A stretch of 64,000 nucleotides of DNA from DATFRX01 sp035630615 (GTDB lineage Bacteria; Actinomycetota; Actinomycetes; Propionibacteriales; Nocardioidaceae), in the NCBI GenBank assembly GCA_035630615.1, contig DASQKI010000008.1, positions 20,151 through 84,150 of the forward strand. The letters run 5' to 3'. This document shows positions 55,127 to 63,538 of the stretch, in pieces. Within the stretch, counting starts at the first letter, position 1. Each line of letters begins with the position of its first letter. The position numbers and the translations under genes were made by a program. The notes below the pieces were generated by a model, which was not told where the DNA came from, did no database searches, and saw nothing but the letters and a program-made list of their open reading frames with translations.

Positions 55127-55984
55127 ATGAGTGGTCAATCCAGCTACCGGCCGCTGGAGGCCGGCGTCCGGACCGATCTGTCCGGTGCCATGACCTATGC
55201 CGGGTACCTGCATCTGGACGCCCTGCTCGACGCCCAACATCCGCTCTCGGACCACCACGACGAGATGCTGTTCATCGTCCAGCACCAGGTGACCGAGCTC
55301 TGGCTGAAGCTGCTGGTCCATGAGCTCCGCTCGGCGATCGGCCTGCTCGGTGCCGATGACCTCGCACCGGCGCTCAAGCGGCTGGCCCGGGTCAAGCACA
55401 TTCAGCGCCAGATGTTCGAGCAGTGGTCGGTGCTGGCGACGCTGACACCGATCGAGTACGCCCAGTTTCGCGGCAAGCTCGGCCATGCCTCGGGATTCCA
55501 GTCGGCGCAGTACCGGACCGTCGAGTTCTTGCTGGGCAACAAGCACCCGGGCATGGTCGGGGTCTTCAAGCACGATCCGGTCGTATACGAGGCGCTCGGT
55601 CGCGACCTGGCGGCGCCGAGCCTCTACGACGAGTTTCTGCGGTATCTGGCGAGGGCTAAACACCCCATTCCGCCCGAGCGAGTGGATCGAGACTGGACGC
55701 AGCCGTACGAGTCACACCCCGGCGTCGTCGAGGCGCTGCGGCGCATCTACGCCGATCCGCACCCGCACTGGGCGGCGTACGAGGCCTGCGAGGAGCTGGT
55801 CGACGTCGAGGAGAGCTTCCAGCTGTGGCGGTTTCGGCACCTGAAGACCGTCGAGCGGGTGATCGGCTACAAGCGCGGCACCGGCGGCTCGTCCGGGGTC
55901 GGATTCCTCAAGCAGGCGTTGGAACTGACGTTCTTCCCGGAGCTGCTGCAGGTGCGCACAGAGATCGGCGCCGCCGATGCCTGA
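55127..55984 (+). CDS. kynA: tryptophan 2,3-dioxygenase
   Basis: 285 residues. Heme and substrate region TYAGYLHLDALLDAQHPLSD, FIVQHQVTELWLKLLVHEL, the FRGKLGHASGFQSAQYRTVE segment and KRGTGGSSGVGFLK near the end are diagnostic. It opens tryptophan to N-formylkynurenine. ATG 55127 lies 7 bases after a TAGGCT -10, which fixes the start. Overlaps kynU by 8 bases. A formamidase gene is not seen here. Confidence 0.95.
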   Translation: MSGQSSYRPLEAGVRTDLSGAMTYAGYLHLDALLDAQHPLSDHHDEMLFIVQHQVTELWLKLLVHELRSAIGLLGADDLAPALKRLARVKHIQRQMFEQWSVLATLTPIEYAQFRGKLGHASGFQSAQYRTVEFLLGNKHPGMVGVFKHDPVVYEALGRDLAAPSLYDEFLRYLARAKHPIPPERVDRDWTQPYESHPGVVEALRRIYADPHPHWAAYEACEELVDVEESFQLWRFRHLKTVERVIGYKRGTGGSSGVGFLKQALELTFFPELLQVRTEIGAADA

Positions 55985-57197
55985 AGCCACGAGCCGGAGT
56001 CACGCCGAGCGTCTCGACGACATCGACCCGCTGGGCGACCTGCGCGACCGCTTCACGATCGGTTCGGACCTGGTCGCCTACTTCGACGGTAACTCGCTCG
56101 GCCGGCTGCCGAAGGCGACGATCGAGCGACTGTCGCAGGTCCTCGATCGGGAGTGGGGCGACCGGCTGATCCAGGCCTGGACCGACGGATGGATGAACCT
56201 GCCGACGGCGGTGGGCGATCGGCTCGCGGCCGACGTCCTCGGCGGAGCACCCGGGCAGACCGTGGTGGCCGACTCGACCTCGGTCAACCTGTTCAAGGTG
56301 CTGCATGCGGCGTGCGGCCTCCGGCCGGACCGGTCCGAGATCGTCATCGACGACGCGAACTTCCCGACCGACCGCTATCTCGTCGAGTCCGTCGCCGAGC
56401 AGCGTGGGCTGACCGTCCGATGGCTGGCGATCGAGCCTCCCGAAGGCGTGACGGCTGAGCGTCTCGCCCCCGCGATCGGTCCTGCGACGGCAGCGGTCGT
56501 GGTCTGCCACGTGGACTATCGCTCCGGGGCACTGGCCGATCTCGCCGGGCTCACCCGGCTGATCCACAGCGCCGGCGCGATCGCAGTGTGGGACTTGAGC
56601 CACTCCGCGGGCGCAGTGCCGATCGGTCTGGACGCGGCGGACGCCGATTTCGCGGTCGGGTGCACCTACAAATACCTCAATGCCGGCCCGGGCGCACCGG
56701 CGTTCCTCTACGTCGCGTCCCGCCACCTTTCCGAGGTGCGCCAGCCGATCGCGGGGTGGTTCGGCGCCGAGGACATCTTCGCCATGGGACCGGCGTACGA
56801 GCCGGCCAAGGGCATCCGGCGGATGCTGTCGGGCACGCCCAACGTCCTGGGTCTGGTCGCTGTCGACGAGGGAGTACGCCTGATCGCCGAGGCCGGCATC
56901 GATCGGATCCGTACGAAGAGCGTCGCGCTGACCGACTTGGTGACCGACCTCGCCGACGCCTGGCTGACCCCGCACGGGGCCGAGCTGGCCTCGCCGCGCG
57001 AAGCCGACCGGCGGGGGAGTCACGTCACGGTGCGGCACCCGAAGGCCGCGACAATCACCGATCGACTCCTCGCGCGGGGCGTCATCCCCGACTTCCGCAA
57101 CCCCGACCTGATTCGCCTCGGCCTGTCGCCGCTGACGACTTCATACGCCGAGGCGTGGGACGGGCTCGACGCGCTGCGTGGGATCATCGCCCGGTGA
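55977..57197 (+). CDS. kynU: kynureninase
   Basis: 406 residues, fold type I PLP enzyme. N-terminal YFDGNSLGRLPKAT, PLP-binding CHVDYRSGALADL and AVWDLSHSAGAVP (aspartate to the pyridine nitrogen), Schiff-base lysine K232 in GCTYKYLNAGPG. It cleaves kynurenine to anthranilate and alanine. Start overlaps kynA by 8 bases and its stop overlaps dapB by 4 bases (GTGA), giving a kynA-kynU-dapB transcript. Confidence 0.95.
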   Translation: MPEATSRSHAERLDDIDPLGDLRDRFTIGSDLVAYFDGNSLGRLPKATIERLSQVLDREWGDRLIQAWTDGWMNLPTAVGDRLAADVLGGAPGQTVVADSTSVNLFKVLHAACGLRPDRSEIVIDDANFPTDRYLVESVAEQRGLTVRWLAIEPPEGVTAERLAPAIGPATAAVVVCHVDYRSGALADLAGLTRLIHSAGAIAVWDLSHSAGAVPIGLDAADADFAVGCTYKYLNAGPGAPAFLYVASRHLSEVRQPIAGWFGAEDIFAMGPAYEPAKGIRRMLSGTPNVLGLVAVDEGVRLIAEAGIDRIRTKSVALTDLVTDLADAWLTPHGAELASPREADRRGSHVTVRHPKAATITDRLLARGVIPDFRNPDLIRLGLSPLTTSYAEAWDGLDALRGIIAR

Positions 57198-57955
57198 GCG
57201 AGCAGCAGCCTGCGACCCGGGTCGGCGTCCTCGGCGCCCGCGGCCGCATGGGCGGTGCGGCGTGCCGAGCGATCGAGGCGGCCGCCGGCCTCGACCTGGT
57301 GGCTCAGGTCGATGTCGACAACGCGCTCGACCAGATCACGGAGGCCGGGGCCGATGTCGTCGTCGACTTCACTCGCCCCGACGTGGTCATGGACAACCTG
57401 CGCTGGTGCGTCGAGCACGGCATCCACGCGGTCGTCGGTACTTCCGGTTTCGACGACGACCGGCTGGCTCAGGTCCGCGGTTGGACCGATGCCGCTCCGA
57501 CGGTCGGTGTGCTCGTCGTGCCCAACTTCTCGATCGGCGCCGTCCTCATGATGCGGTTCGCCACGCAGGCCGCCCGGTTTTTCGAGTCCGTCGAGATCAC
57601 CGAGTTGCACCATCCGGACAAGGCCGACGCGCCGTCCGGCACTGCGCGACGGACCGCCGAGCTGGTCGCCGCGGCCCGGACCGAGGCCGGTCGGCCGGCG
57701 ATGCCGGATGCGACGAGCTCCGAGCTGACCGGCGCACGTGGGGCCGACGTGGAGGGCGTCCGAGTGCACAGCGTGCGTCTGCGCGGCCTCGTGGCTCACC
57801 AAGAGGTGCTGCTCGGCGGGGTGGGCGAGACGCTGTCGATCCGGCACGACTCGCTCGACCGTGCGTCGTTCATGCCCGGTGTCGTGGCCGCGGTACGGGC
57901 GGTGGGTGACCGTCCGGGCCTGACCGTCGGTCTCGACGACGTACTCGGTATCTGA
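57194..57955 (+). CDS. dapB: 4-hydroxy-tetrahydrodipicolinate reductase
   Basis: 253 residues. NAD(P)H-binding VGVLGARGRMGGAAC, VVPNFSIGAVLMMRF, catalytic HH pair and lysine in ELHHPDKADAPSGTA. It acts in lysine and diaminopimelate synthesis for the cell wall. GTG 57194 overlaps the kynU stop. In related actinobacteria dapB follows the M16 peptidase; here it has been joined to the kynurenine genes, so an essential biosynthetic gene may depend on a catabolic promoter or an internal one not seen. Confidence 0.94.
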   Translation: MSEQQPATRVGVLGARGRMGGAACRAIEAAAGLDLVAQVDVDNALDQITEAGADVVVDFTRPDVVMDNLRWCVEHGIHAVVGTSGFDDDRLAQVRGWTDAAPTVGVLVVPNFSIGAVLMMRFATQAARFFESVEITELHHPDKADAPSGTARRTAELVAAARTEAGRPAMPDATSSELTGARGADVEGVRVHSVRLRGLVAHQEVLLGGVGETLSIRHDSLDRASFMPGVVAAVRAVGDRPGLTVGLDDVLGI

Positions 57956-57964
57956 GGCTTAGTC

Positions 57965-58120
57965 GTGCGGCTCCGGGCCGAACATCTCCACGAGGCGGCG
58001 CTTCGGGACGCCGCCGGTGCACGGGACGCGTCCCTGAGTGCGGCGGCTGACCTCTTCGGTCAGGGTAGCGCCGAGTACGGCTCGGTCGAGGCCGCGTGGG
58101 CTGCCGTCAACGTGGCGTGA
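57965..58120 (+). pseudogene. 3' remnant of a second M4 metalloprotease gene
   Basis: The frame ending at TGA 58118-58120 reads ...DASLSAAADLFGQGSAEYGS then VEAAWAAVNVA, which is the C-terminal helix and end of M4 proteases (compare QAATDLYGAGSPEVQTVEAA of the gene at 7804-9420). Only about 35-50 codons remain; the catalytic domain is absent and dapB ends 10 bases upstream. A normal M4-type downstream terminator follows at 58158. Evidence of deletion or recombination at this junction. Confidence 0.75.
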
Positions 58121-58157
58121 GCTTGTAGGAGGGACAGTCGGTATCACCCCCAGGGAA

Positions 58158-58194
58158 GACGGCGGGCAGCGTGTTTGGGGCGCTGCCCGCCGTC
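58158..58194 (+). terminator. 14-bp stem terminator after the M4 remnant
   Basis: GACGGCGGGCAGCG at 58158-58171 pairs exactly with CGCTGCCCGCCGTC at 58181-58194 around a 9-base loop. It now ends the kynA-kynU-dapB transcript. The following 137 bases hold a weak TACTGT box (58279-58284) as possible promoter of the sigma factor operon. Confidence 0.8.
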
Positions 58195-58331
58195 GCATGT
58201 CCATGGTCTGGAGTCGACCGTTACGTTCCGTGACAGCGTCGACACCGATGTATCAGCCCCTGAGAGCCCCTCTCCTTCTACTGTGGGCAGCGCAGACACC
58301 GGGGCAGCGCGCCTGGAGCGAGGAGGGGCCC

Positions 58332-58925
58332 GTGAGTACGATCCGTCCGGAAGCAGGGACGTCGCGTTGGGCGGTGGCGGCCGATCAGTTCCGCCGCTGG
58401 CTGGACGGCGACGCGTCGGCGTTGGATGAGCTCGTACGCACGCTTACCCCTGTGCTCTGGCAGGTAGTCCGGGCGTACGGACTCGACCGACATCAGGTCG
58501 AAGACGTCGTTCAGTCCACCTGGCTCACGCTCGTCCGCAAGCGCGACACCATCGCCGACCCACAAGCCGTCTCGTCGTGGCTCACGACGACGGCTCGGCG
58601 AGAGGCGTGGCGGGTGTCGCGCGTGAGCGGCAAACTCTTGCCGGTGGAGCACGAAGACCTCGCGCGGGAGACCGAGGTCAGTCCGGGCGCGGACACCAAC
58701 GTCGTCGCCGCCGACGAGCGTGACCGACTCTGGGCGACGGTGAGTCATCTCTCAGCGAGATGCCAACGCCTGTTGCGGATCATCGCCTTCGATGACCGCC
58801 CAGACTACGCCGGGATCGCCCGTGACCTCCGCATGCCAGTCGGCAGCATCGGCCCAACCCGGGGCCGCTGCCTGGCGAAGCTGAAGGAGCTTCTCGCCAT
58901 CAACTCGGGGAAGGACCAGTCATGA
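58332..58925 (+). CDS. ECF-like sigma-70 family sigma factor
   Basis: 197 residues. Region 2 is at about residues 25-95 (LVRTLTPVLWQVVRAYGLDR, then HQVEDVVQSTWLTLVRKRDT with the DVVQ motif). Region 4 is at about 130-190 (LSARCQRLLRIIAFDDRPDY, then AGIARDLRMPVGSIGPTRGR). No region 1 or 3. GTG 58332 has GAGGAGGGG upstream. Its stop overlaps the next gene by 4 bases and the four genes to 63421 are tightly packed, so it is probably controlled by, and may activate, its own operon. Confidence 0.88.
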   Translation: MSTIRPEAGTSRWAVAADQFRRWLDGDASALDELVRTLTPVLWQVVRAYGLDRHQVEDVVQSTWLTLVRKRDTIADPQAVSSWLTTTARREAWRVSRVSGKLLPVEHEDLARETEVSPGADTNVVAADERDRLWATVSHLSARCQRLLRIIAFDDRPDYAGIARDLRMPVGSIGPTRGRCLAKLKELLAINSGKDQS

Positions 58926-59389
58926 ACTCAGACCTCCAGCTCACTCAGCTCGCCGAGATGTGGGAGGAGCGTGATCCGATGCCGGTCGACCTGGTGGATC
59001 GCGTCCTCGTCGCGCTCGCGCTCGACGACCTTGACGCCGAGTACGAGATGCTCCACCTGATCGAACGGTCGAGAGATCTCGTCGGCACGCGCAGCGTCGC
59101 CGAGGCGGTGACGATCACCTTTGCCGCGGGAGAGTTCACGGTCATGTTGCACGTGAGCCCGACGACGCCTGGCCAGTGTCGGGTCGACGGCTGGGTCGCG
59201 CCGGCGCAGCCCATGACGGTCAAGATCGTGCAGCCCAGCGAGCAGCGGACCGTGCGGGTCGACGCAACCGGCCGCTTCAGCATCGCCGACCTCGCGATGG
59301 GGCTGACCCGATTCGTCCTCGAGACTGAGGAGGACGAGCCTGGTCGCCAGCCGAAGTCATTCGCGACACCTCTCGTGGAGCTGTCGTGA
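58922..59389 (+). CDS. 155-residue unknown, candidate anti-sigma or protease substrate
   Basis: The N-terminal 55 residues (LTQLAEMWEERDPMPVDLVD, RVLVALALDDLDAEYEMLHL) are helical and acidic, similar in character to the sigma-binding part of anti-sigma factors but with no zinc motif or membrane helix. The remainder (TITFAAGEFTVMLHVSP, WVAPAQPMTVKIVQPSEQRT, RVDATGRFSIADLAMGLTRF) is a beta-sandwich resembling carboxypeptidase-regulatory/Ig-like domains. Overlaps the sigma gene and the subtilase gene by 4 bases each. I do not recognise a named family. Role as sigma partner is inference from position. Confidence 0.75.
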   Translation: MNSDLQLTQLAEMWEERDPMPVDLVDRVLVALALDDLDAEYEMLHLIERSRDLVGTRSVAEAVTITFAAGEFTVMLHVSPTTPGQCRVDGWVAPAQPMTVKIVQPSEQRTVRVDATGRFSIADLAMGLTRFVLETEEDEPGRQPKSFATPLVELS

Positions 59390-60933
59390 ACGCGGTCGAG
59401 CGGGAGGACCGCGACCCTGGCGCCCCACCCGAGCGACTCCTCGACAACTACGGAGCTCGCTTTCTCGACCCAGACGAAGCGGTGATCGTCGAGGGCGTAC
59501 CCGAGCCGCGCGCCACGGCCTACGTCTCGCGTCGGTTGCTGGTCTCGGCCCGTGCCGACCGCAAGCGGGTCCTGCGCATGCTCGAGAAGACCGCCGGCGA
59601 GCTCGGCTGGGCGATCGACGCCGCCGACGAGGAGACCTGCTCCACCGTCAAGCGTCGGCGCAACAACGAGGAACACACGTTGGGGGTGGCGCGGGTAGCC
59701 CTGCGGCCTAAAGAGGGAACGGCGAGCACGCCGCCAGACGGTTGGGCGCTGCTTCAGCGAGCCCGGGCCAAGCACGGCGTCGAAGCGATGCAGGGGGTGG
59801 GGCTGGACCACCTGCTGTTCGCGACGTCGGTGCGGCCGTCGCCGATTGACGAAGGCCATCCGATCGACGAGGGGCATCCGATCGACGAGGGGCACGGCGC
59901 GATCGGATCGTACGGCCGCCCTGGCTCCGGCGGTCGCCAGCCGGTCGCGGTCGTCATGCCGCAGCCGCACCGGGCGCGTCGTCTGAACACCCGGCGGCCG
60001 GTCGTGGCGATCCTCGATACGGGTTGCGGGTCGCATCCGTGGCTCGACGGTGTGGTTCGAGAGGACATCACGCTCGATGGAGTACCGATCGGCTACACCG
60101 ATCCCGACACGGACCCAGAGTTACATGGCGATCAGAGCGGTCCGCTCGACGGCGCCATCGACCCGTTGGCGGGTCATGGGACGTTCATTGCCGGCCTCGT
60201 CCACCAGGCTTGCTCCGACGCCGACATCCTGTCGTGGAGAGTCGTGCAGTCCGACGGCGTCATCGTCGAGTCCGACCTGATCGACGCGTTGACGAAGATC
60301 AGCGAGCTGGTGCGCAGACACGCCGACGGTGAGGACGGCGGTCAGGCGATCGACGTGTTGAGCCTCTCTCTGGGCTACTACCACGAGACGCCCGACGACG
60401 AGCTCTTCGACCCGACGATGTACGACCTCCTCGAGCTGATGGGGGAGTGCGGCACGGTCGTTGTCGCGAGTGCGGGCAATGACGCGACGGCGCGTCCGGT
60501 CTATCCCGCGGCATTCGCCCCATGGGAGGGCGGAGGCGGTAAGCCGACCCGACCGGACTGCGTTCCGATCCTTTCCGTCGGCGCGCTCAATCCTGACGGC
60601 ACGGTCGCGCTGTTCAGCAACGCCGGGACGTGGGTCCGGTCCTATCGGCCCGGAGCCTCGGTCGTCAGCACGATCCCGCCCTTCCAAGGCGGCTACGAGC
60701 CGATCGCTAGGACCAGCGCGTTCGGACAGGTGCGGGAGTCGATCGACATGGACGATTTCACGTCCGGGTTCGCGGTTTGGAGTGGGACATCCTTCGCAGC
60801 ACCACTTCTTGCCGGACAAGTGGCGAAGCACCTTTTGCCCCTATTGCCCAAGATTGACCAGCCCGACACTCCCGACGAGGCGGTGATTAGGGGCTGGAAG
60901 TCCGTAGAAGCCGCGACCGGCATCACGCCATGA
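59386..60933 (+). CDS. intracellular subtilisin-like (S8) serine protease
   Basis: 515 residues. Catalytic triad D211 (VAILDTGCGSHPWL), H264 (AGHGTFIAGLVHQ) and S469 (SGTSFAAPLLAG), oxyanion asparagine in VVVASAGNDATARP. No signal peptide. The N-terminal 150 residues are an unusual extension (AYVSRRLLVSARADRKRVLR), possibly an inhibitory prodomain, followed by the repeat PIDEGHPIDEGHPIDEGH at residues 153-170 and a linker. GTG overlaps the previous stop by 4 bases. Second protease of the sigma/CHAT module. Confidence 0.9.
   Translation: MNAVEREDRDPGAPPERLLDNYGARFLDPDEAVIVEGVPEPRATAYVSRRLLVSARADRKRVLRMLEKTAGELGWAIDAADEETCSTVKRRRNNEEHTLGVARVALRPKEGTASTPPDGWALLQRARAKHGVEAMQGVGLDHLLFATSVRPSPIDEGHPIDEGHPIDEGHGAIGSYGRPGSGGRQPVAVVMPQPHRARRLNTRRPVVAILDTGCGSHPWLDGVVREDITLDGVPIGYTDPDTDPELHGDQSGPLDGAIDPLAGHGTFIAGLVHQACSDADILSWRVVQSDGVIVESDLIDALTKISELVRRHADGEDGGQAIDVLSLSLGYYHETPDDELFDPTMYDLLELMGECGTVVVASAGNDATARPVYPAAFAPWEGGGGKPTRPDCVPILSVGALNPDGTVALFSNAGTWVRSYRPGASVVSTIPPFQGGYEPIARTSAFGQVRESIDMDDFTSGFAVWSGTSFAAPLLAGQVAKHLLPLLPKIDQPDTPDEAVIRGWKSVEAATGITP
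59842..59895 (+). repeat. three tandem 18-bp coding repeats (PIDEGH)
   Basis: CCGAT(T/C)GACGA(A/G)GG(C/G)CA(T/C) is repeated three times in frame inside the subtilase gene, between its N-terminal extension and catalytic domain. Copy number may vary. Confidence 0.85.
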
Positions 60934-60940
60934 TGCCTAT

Positions 60941-63421
60941 GTGCTGACTGCCGCGGAGCTCCATCGACGAGCCGTCGACGAGAGTGCTGCCGGTCGGTAC
61001 GGGCGCGCATCGACGCTTTTGCGGCAGGCGCTGTCCCGCTGTACCGACGGTGACCTCTCGGCGCGAATCCTGGTGAGCCTGGCTGACGCCGAGTTCCAAC
61101 GCGGGAGCTTGGCCGACGGTCTCAGATTGTGCGATCAGGCGCTTGCGATTGATGGCGTTTCTCCGGGCACGTCGGGACTGATTCACGCTCAACGCGCAAT
61201 GCTCTTGATGCGGTCCGGAGACAATGTCTCCGCAGTCGGCGAGTTCGAGCAGGCTCTGCCTCTCCTTGACGCAGCGCCTCCGGTCGAACGAGCTCGTCTC
61301 TATCTCAACCGCGGGATCATGCATATACAGGCAGGGGATCTCGTAAGCTCGCGGTCCGACCTAGAGCGGAGTGTTGAGCTCGGCCGCGAGTATGACCTCA
61401 AGGTCCTCCTGGCCAAGGCAGCGCACAATCTGGGTTATCTCCAATTGCTAACTGGTGACCTGGTCGGTGCTCTGGTCTCGATGGATGAGGCGTGGCCGAT
61501 TCTGGCACCCTTATCGCCCGCCATGCAGGCGATGGCAGCCCAGGATCGTGCTGAGGTTCTTCTTGCTGCCGGGCAGGTGGCTGATGCCGCTGAAGCCTTG
61601 CGGGCGGCGTCCGCCGCATTCGGCAGCCGTCGGCTCCGACAGCGCCAAGCCCAGGCCGAGCTCGTACTCGCGCGGCTTTTGCTGATGTCGGACGAGGGGA
61701 CCGTGGCGCGTCGGGTCGCGCGGCAGGCGAGTCGTCGGTTCCGGCGTCGGGGAAGTGAGGTGTGGGCTCTGCGCGCTGACCTGGTGGCGCTCGCTGCCGA
61801 GCTCGCCTCGGGTCGGAGGACGCTCGATGCCGAGACCAGGGCCGAGGACTTGGCGGTCGCTCTGGGCGTTCATGGGTTGCGTGACGACGCCAGGCTGGCC
61901 ACAGTCTTGACCGCCCGCGCGGCGTTGCGGTCCGGTGACATCGACGGTGCGTCCCAGCGACTGCGGCGAGTGCGGCTCCCTGCCTCGGCTCCGGCTGCGA
62001 CTGGTCTGATGGCTCGGCAGGTACGCGCCGAGCTCGCTCACCGCCAGGGCCGCCGCGGTACGGCGTTGCGACACGTGCGCGAAGGACTCGACGATCTCCA
62101 CGCTTGGCAGTCCTCCTTTGGCAGCCTCGACCTGCAGACATCGCTCGTCGGACATGGGCAATCGCTGGCCAGGCTCGGGCTCTCGCTCGCGATGGAGGAC
62201 GGACGGCCGAAGGTCGTCTTCGAGTTGACCGAACGCGCTCGGGCCCTGGCGAGTCGGATCGCGCCGGTCCGACCGCCGGCCGATCCAACCGCGGCCGCCG
62301 CACTCGCCGAGCTGCGCCGGCTGCAGGTCGAACTCAGCCAAGGAGACTCCGGCACCGCCGCCGACCTGACGCGGCGCACCGACCGGTTGCGCGAAGAGAT
62401 CCGACAGCGTTCCTGGTATGGCGCCGGGGCTGACCTTGTCGTCGAGCCGGCGACGCTGGATGAGGTCGGCGAGGCGCTGGCGGCGCGACAGGGAGCGCTG
62501 GTCTCGTACGTCGTCGTCGGCGATGCGATCCGCGCGGTGGTCGTCACCGAACAGGCGGCGACGGTTCATGAGCTCAGCGGCCTGCGGCACGTACGCGAGC
62601 TGCTCGACGGCCTGCCCGCCGACCTGGACGTGGCGGCGTCCCAGCTGCCACAGCACATGCGAACTGTCGTGCTCGCCGGCCTTCGGCAGCGACTCGCTCG
62701 GCTGGCCGAGGCGCTGTGGCAGCCGTTGGCCGCTGCTGTCGCTGATCGACCGGCCGTCGTCGTACCGCCGGCGGCGCTGGTCGGTGTGCCATGGAGCATG
62801 CTGCCCGGCGTTGGTGCCCGCCCGTTGACGATCGCGCGCTCGGCGTCGTCGTGGCTTCGTACGCGTGATCGGGCGACGCCGAGTCGAGCTGGCTTGGTCT
62901 CCGGGCCTGACGTACCTCGTGCGGAGGAGGAAGTGCTGCAGGCAGCCAAGGCGTGGGAGGACGTGCGCGTCTTGACCGGGCCGCAGGCCGTGGCAACGGA
63001 GGTGAGCGGCCTCGCGGCCGACGTCGATGTCCTGCACGTGGCGTCGCATGGCCGGCATGCCGCCGACAACCCGCTGTTTTCGGGTCTCGACCTCGTCGAC
63101 GGGCCGTGGTTCGGTTATGACATCGATCGGCTCCCCCAGGTGCCGAGCACCGTCGTGCTGTCGGCCTGTGAGTTGGGCCGGTCGGTCGGCCGCTGGGGTG
63201 CTGAGACGATCGGCATGACGGTGGCCTGGTTGCATGCCGGCACCGCCTGTGTGATCGCGTCGCCGGCGCGGGTCGACGACGATGTCGCGTGTGACGTACT
63301 CGCGCGCACTCACGAGGGGCTCGCGACCGGGCAACCCCCTGCGGTGGCCCTGGCCGAGGCGCGGTCGGCCACTGGTCTGGACGCGGTCGTGCCGTTCCTC
63401 TGCTTCGGGGCCGGCTGGTGA
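60941..63421 (+). CDS. TPR-CHAT caspase-like protease
   Basis: 826 residues. The N-terminal 400 residues are TPR-like helical repeats (LVSLADAEFQRGSLADGLRL, LYLNRGIMHIQAGDLVSSRS, KAAHNLGYLQLLTGDLVGAL). The C-terminal CHAT domain has the caspase-type dyad H703 (LHVASHGRHAADNPLFSGL) and C743 (VVLSACELGRS), with APAALVGVPW-type VVPPAALVGVPWSMLPG before it. CHAT domains are clan CD proteases related to caspases and separases, often activated through partner repeats. GTG 60941 follows the subtilase stop by 7 bases. No membrane or signal segment. Confidence 0.9.
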   Translation: MLTAAELHRRAVDESAAGRYGRASTLLRQALSRCTDGDLSARILVSLADAEFQRGSLADGLRLCDQALAIDGVSPGTSGLIHAQRAMLLMRSGDNVSAVGEFEQALPLLDAAPPVERARLYLNRGIMHIQAGDLVSSRSDLERSVELGREYDLKVLLAKAAHNLGYLQLLTGDLVGALVSMDEAWPILAPLSPAMQAMAAQDRAEVLLAAGQVADAAEALRAASAAFGSRRLRQRQAQAELVLARLLLMSDEGTVARRVARQASRRFRRRGSEVWALRADLVALAAELASGRRTLDAETRAEDLAVALGVHGLRDDARLATVLTARAALRSGDIDGASQRLRRVRLPASAPAATGLMARQVRAELAHRQGRRGTALRHVREGLDDLHAWQSSFGSLDLQTSLVGHGQSLARLGLSLAMEDGRPKVVFELTERARALASRIAPVRPPADPTAAAALAELRRLQVELSQGDSGTAADLTRRTDRLREEIRQRSWYGAGADLVVEPATLDEVGEALAARQGALVSYVVVGDAIRAVVVTEQAATVHELSGLRHVRELLDGLPADLDVAASQLPQHMRTVVLAGLRQRLARLAEALWQPLAAAVADRPAVVVPPAALVGVPWSMLPGVGARPLTIARSASSWLRTRDRATPSRAGLVSGPDVPRAEEEVLQAAKAWEDVRVLTGPQAVATEVSGLAADVDVLHVASHGRHAADNPLFSGLDLVDGPWFGYDIDRLPQVPSTVVLSACELGRSVGRWGAETIGMTVAWLHAGTACVIASPARVDDDVACDVLARTHEGLATGQPPAVALAEARSATGLDAVVPFLCFGAGW

Positions 63422-63538
63422 TCAACCGGGCCGCCGGGGCAACCGCAAACGCGAATCTCCCGTGGAGCCGGGGCCTGCTAAACCGGACGATCCGGGCGTC
63501 TCGACCCCATGTTCAGCGGATTTGTCTCGCGCCATCGG

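Noticed and set aside
58332..63421. Type III-E CRISPR locus
   Set aside because: Only the TPR-CHAT and sigma factor themes match; there is no gRAMP/Cas7-11, Cas1/2 or repeat array in the window.
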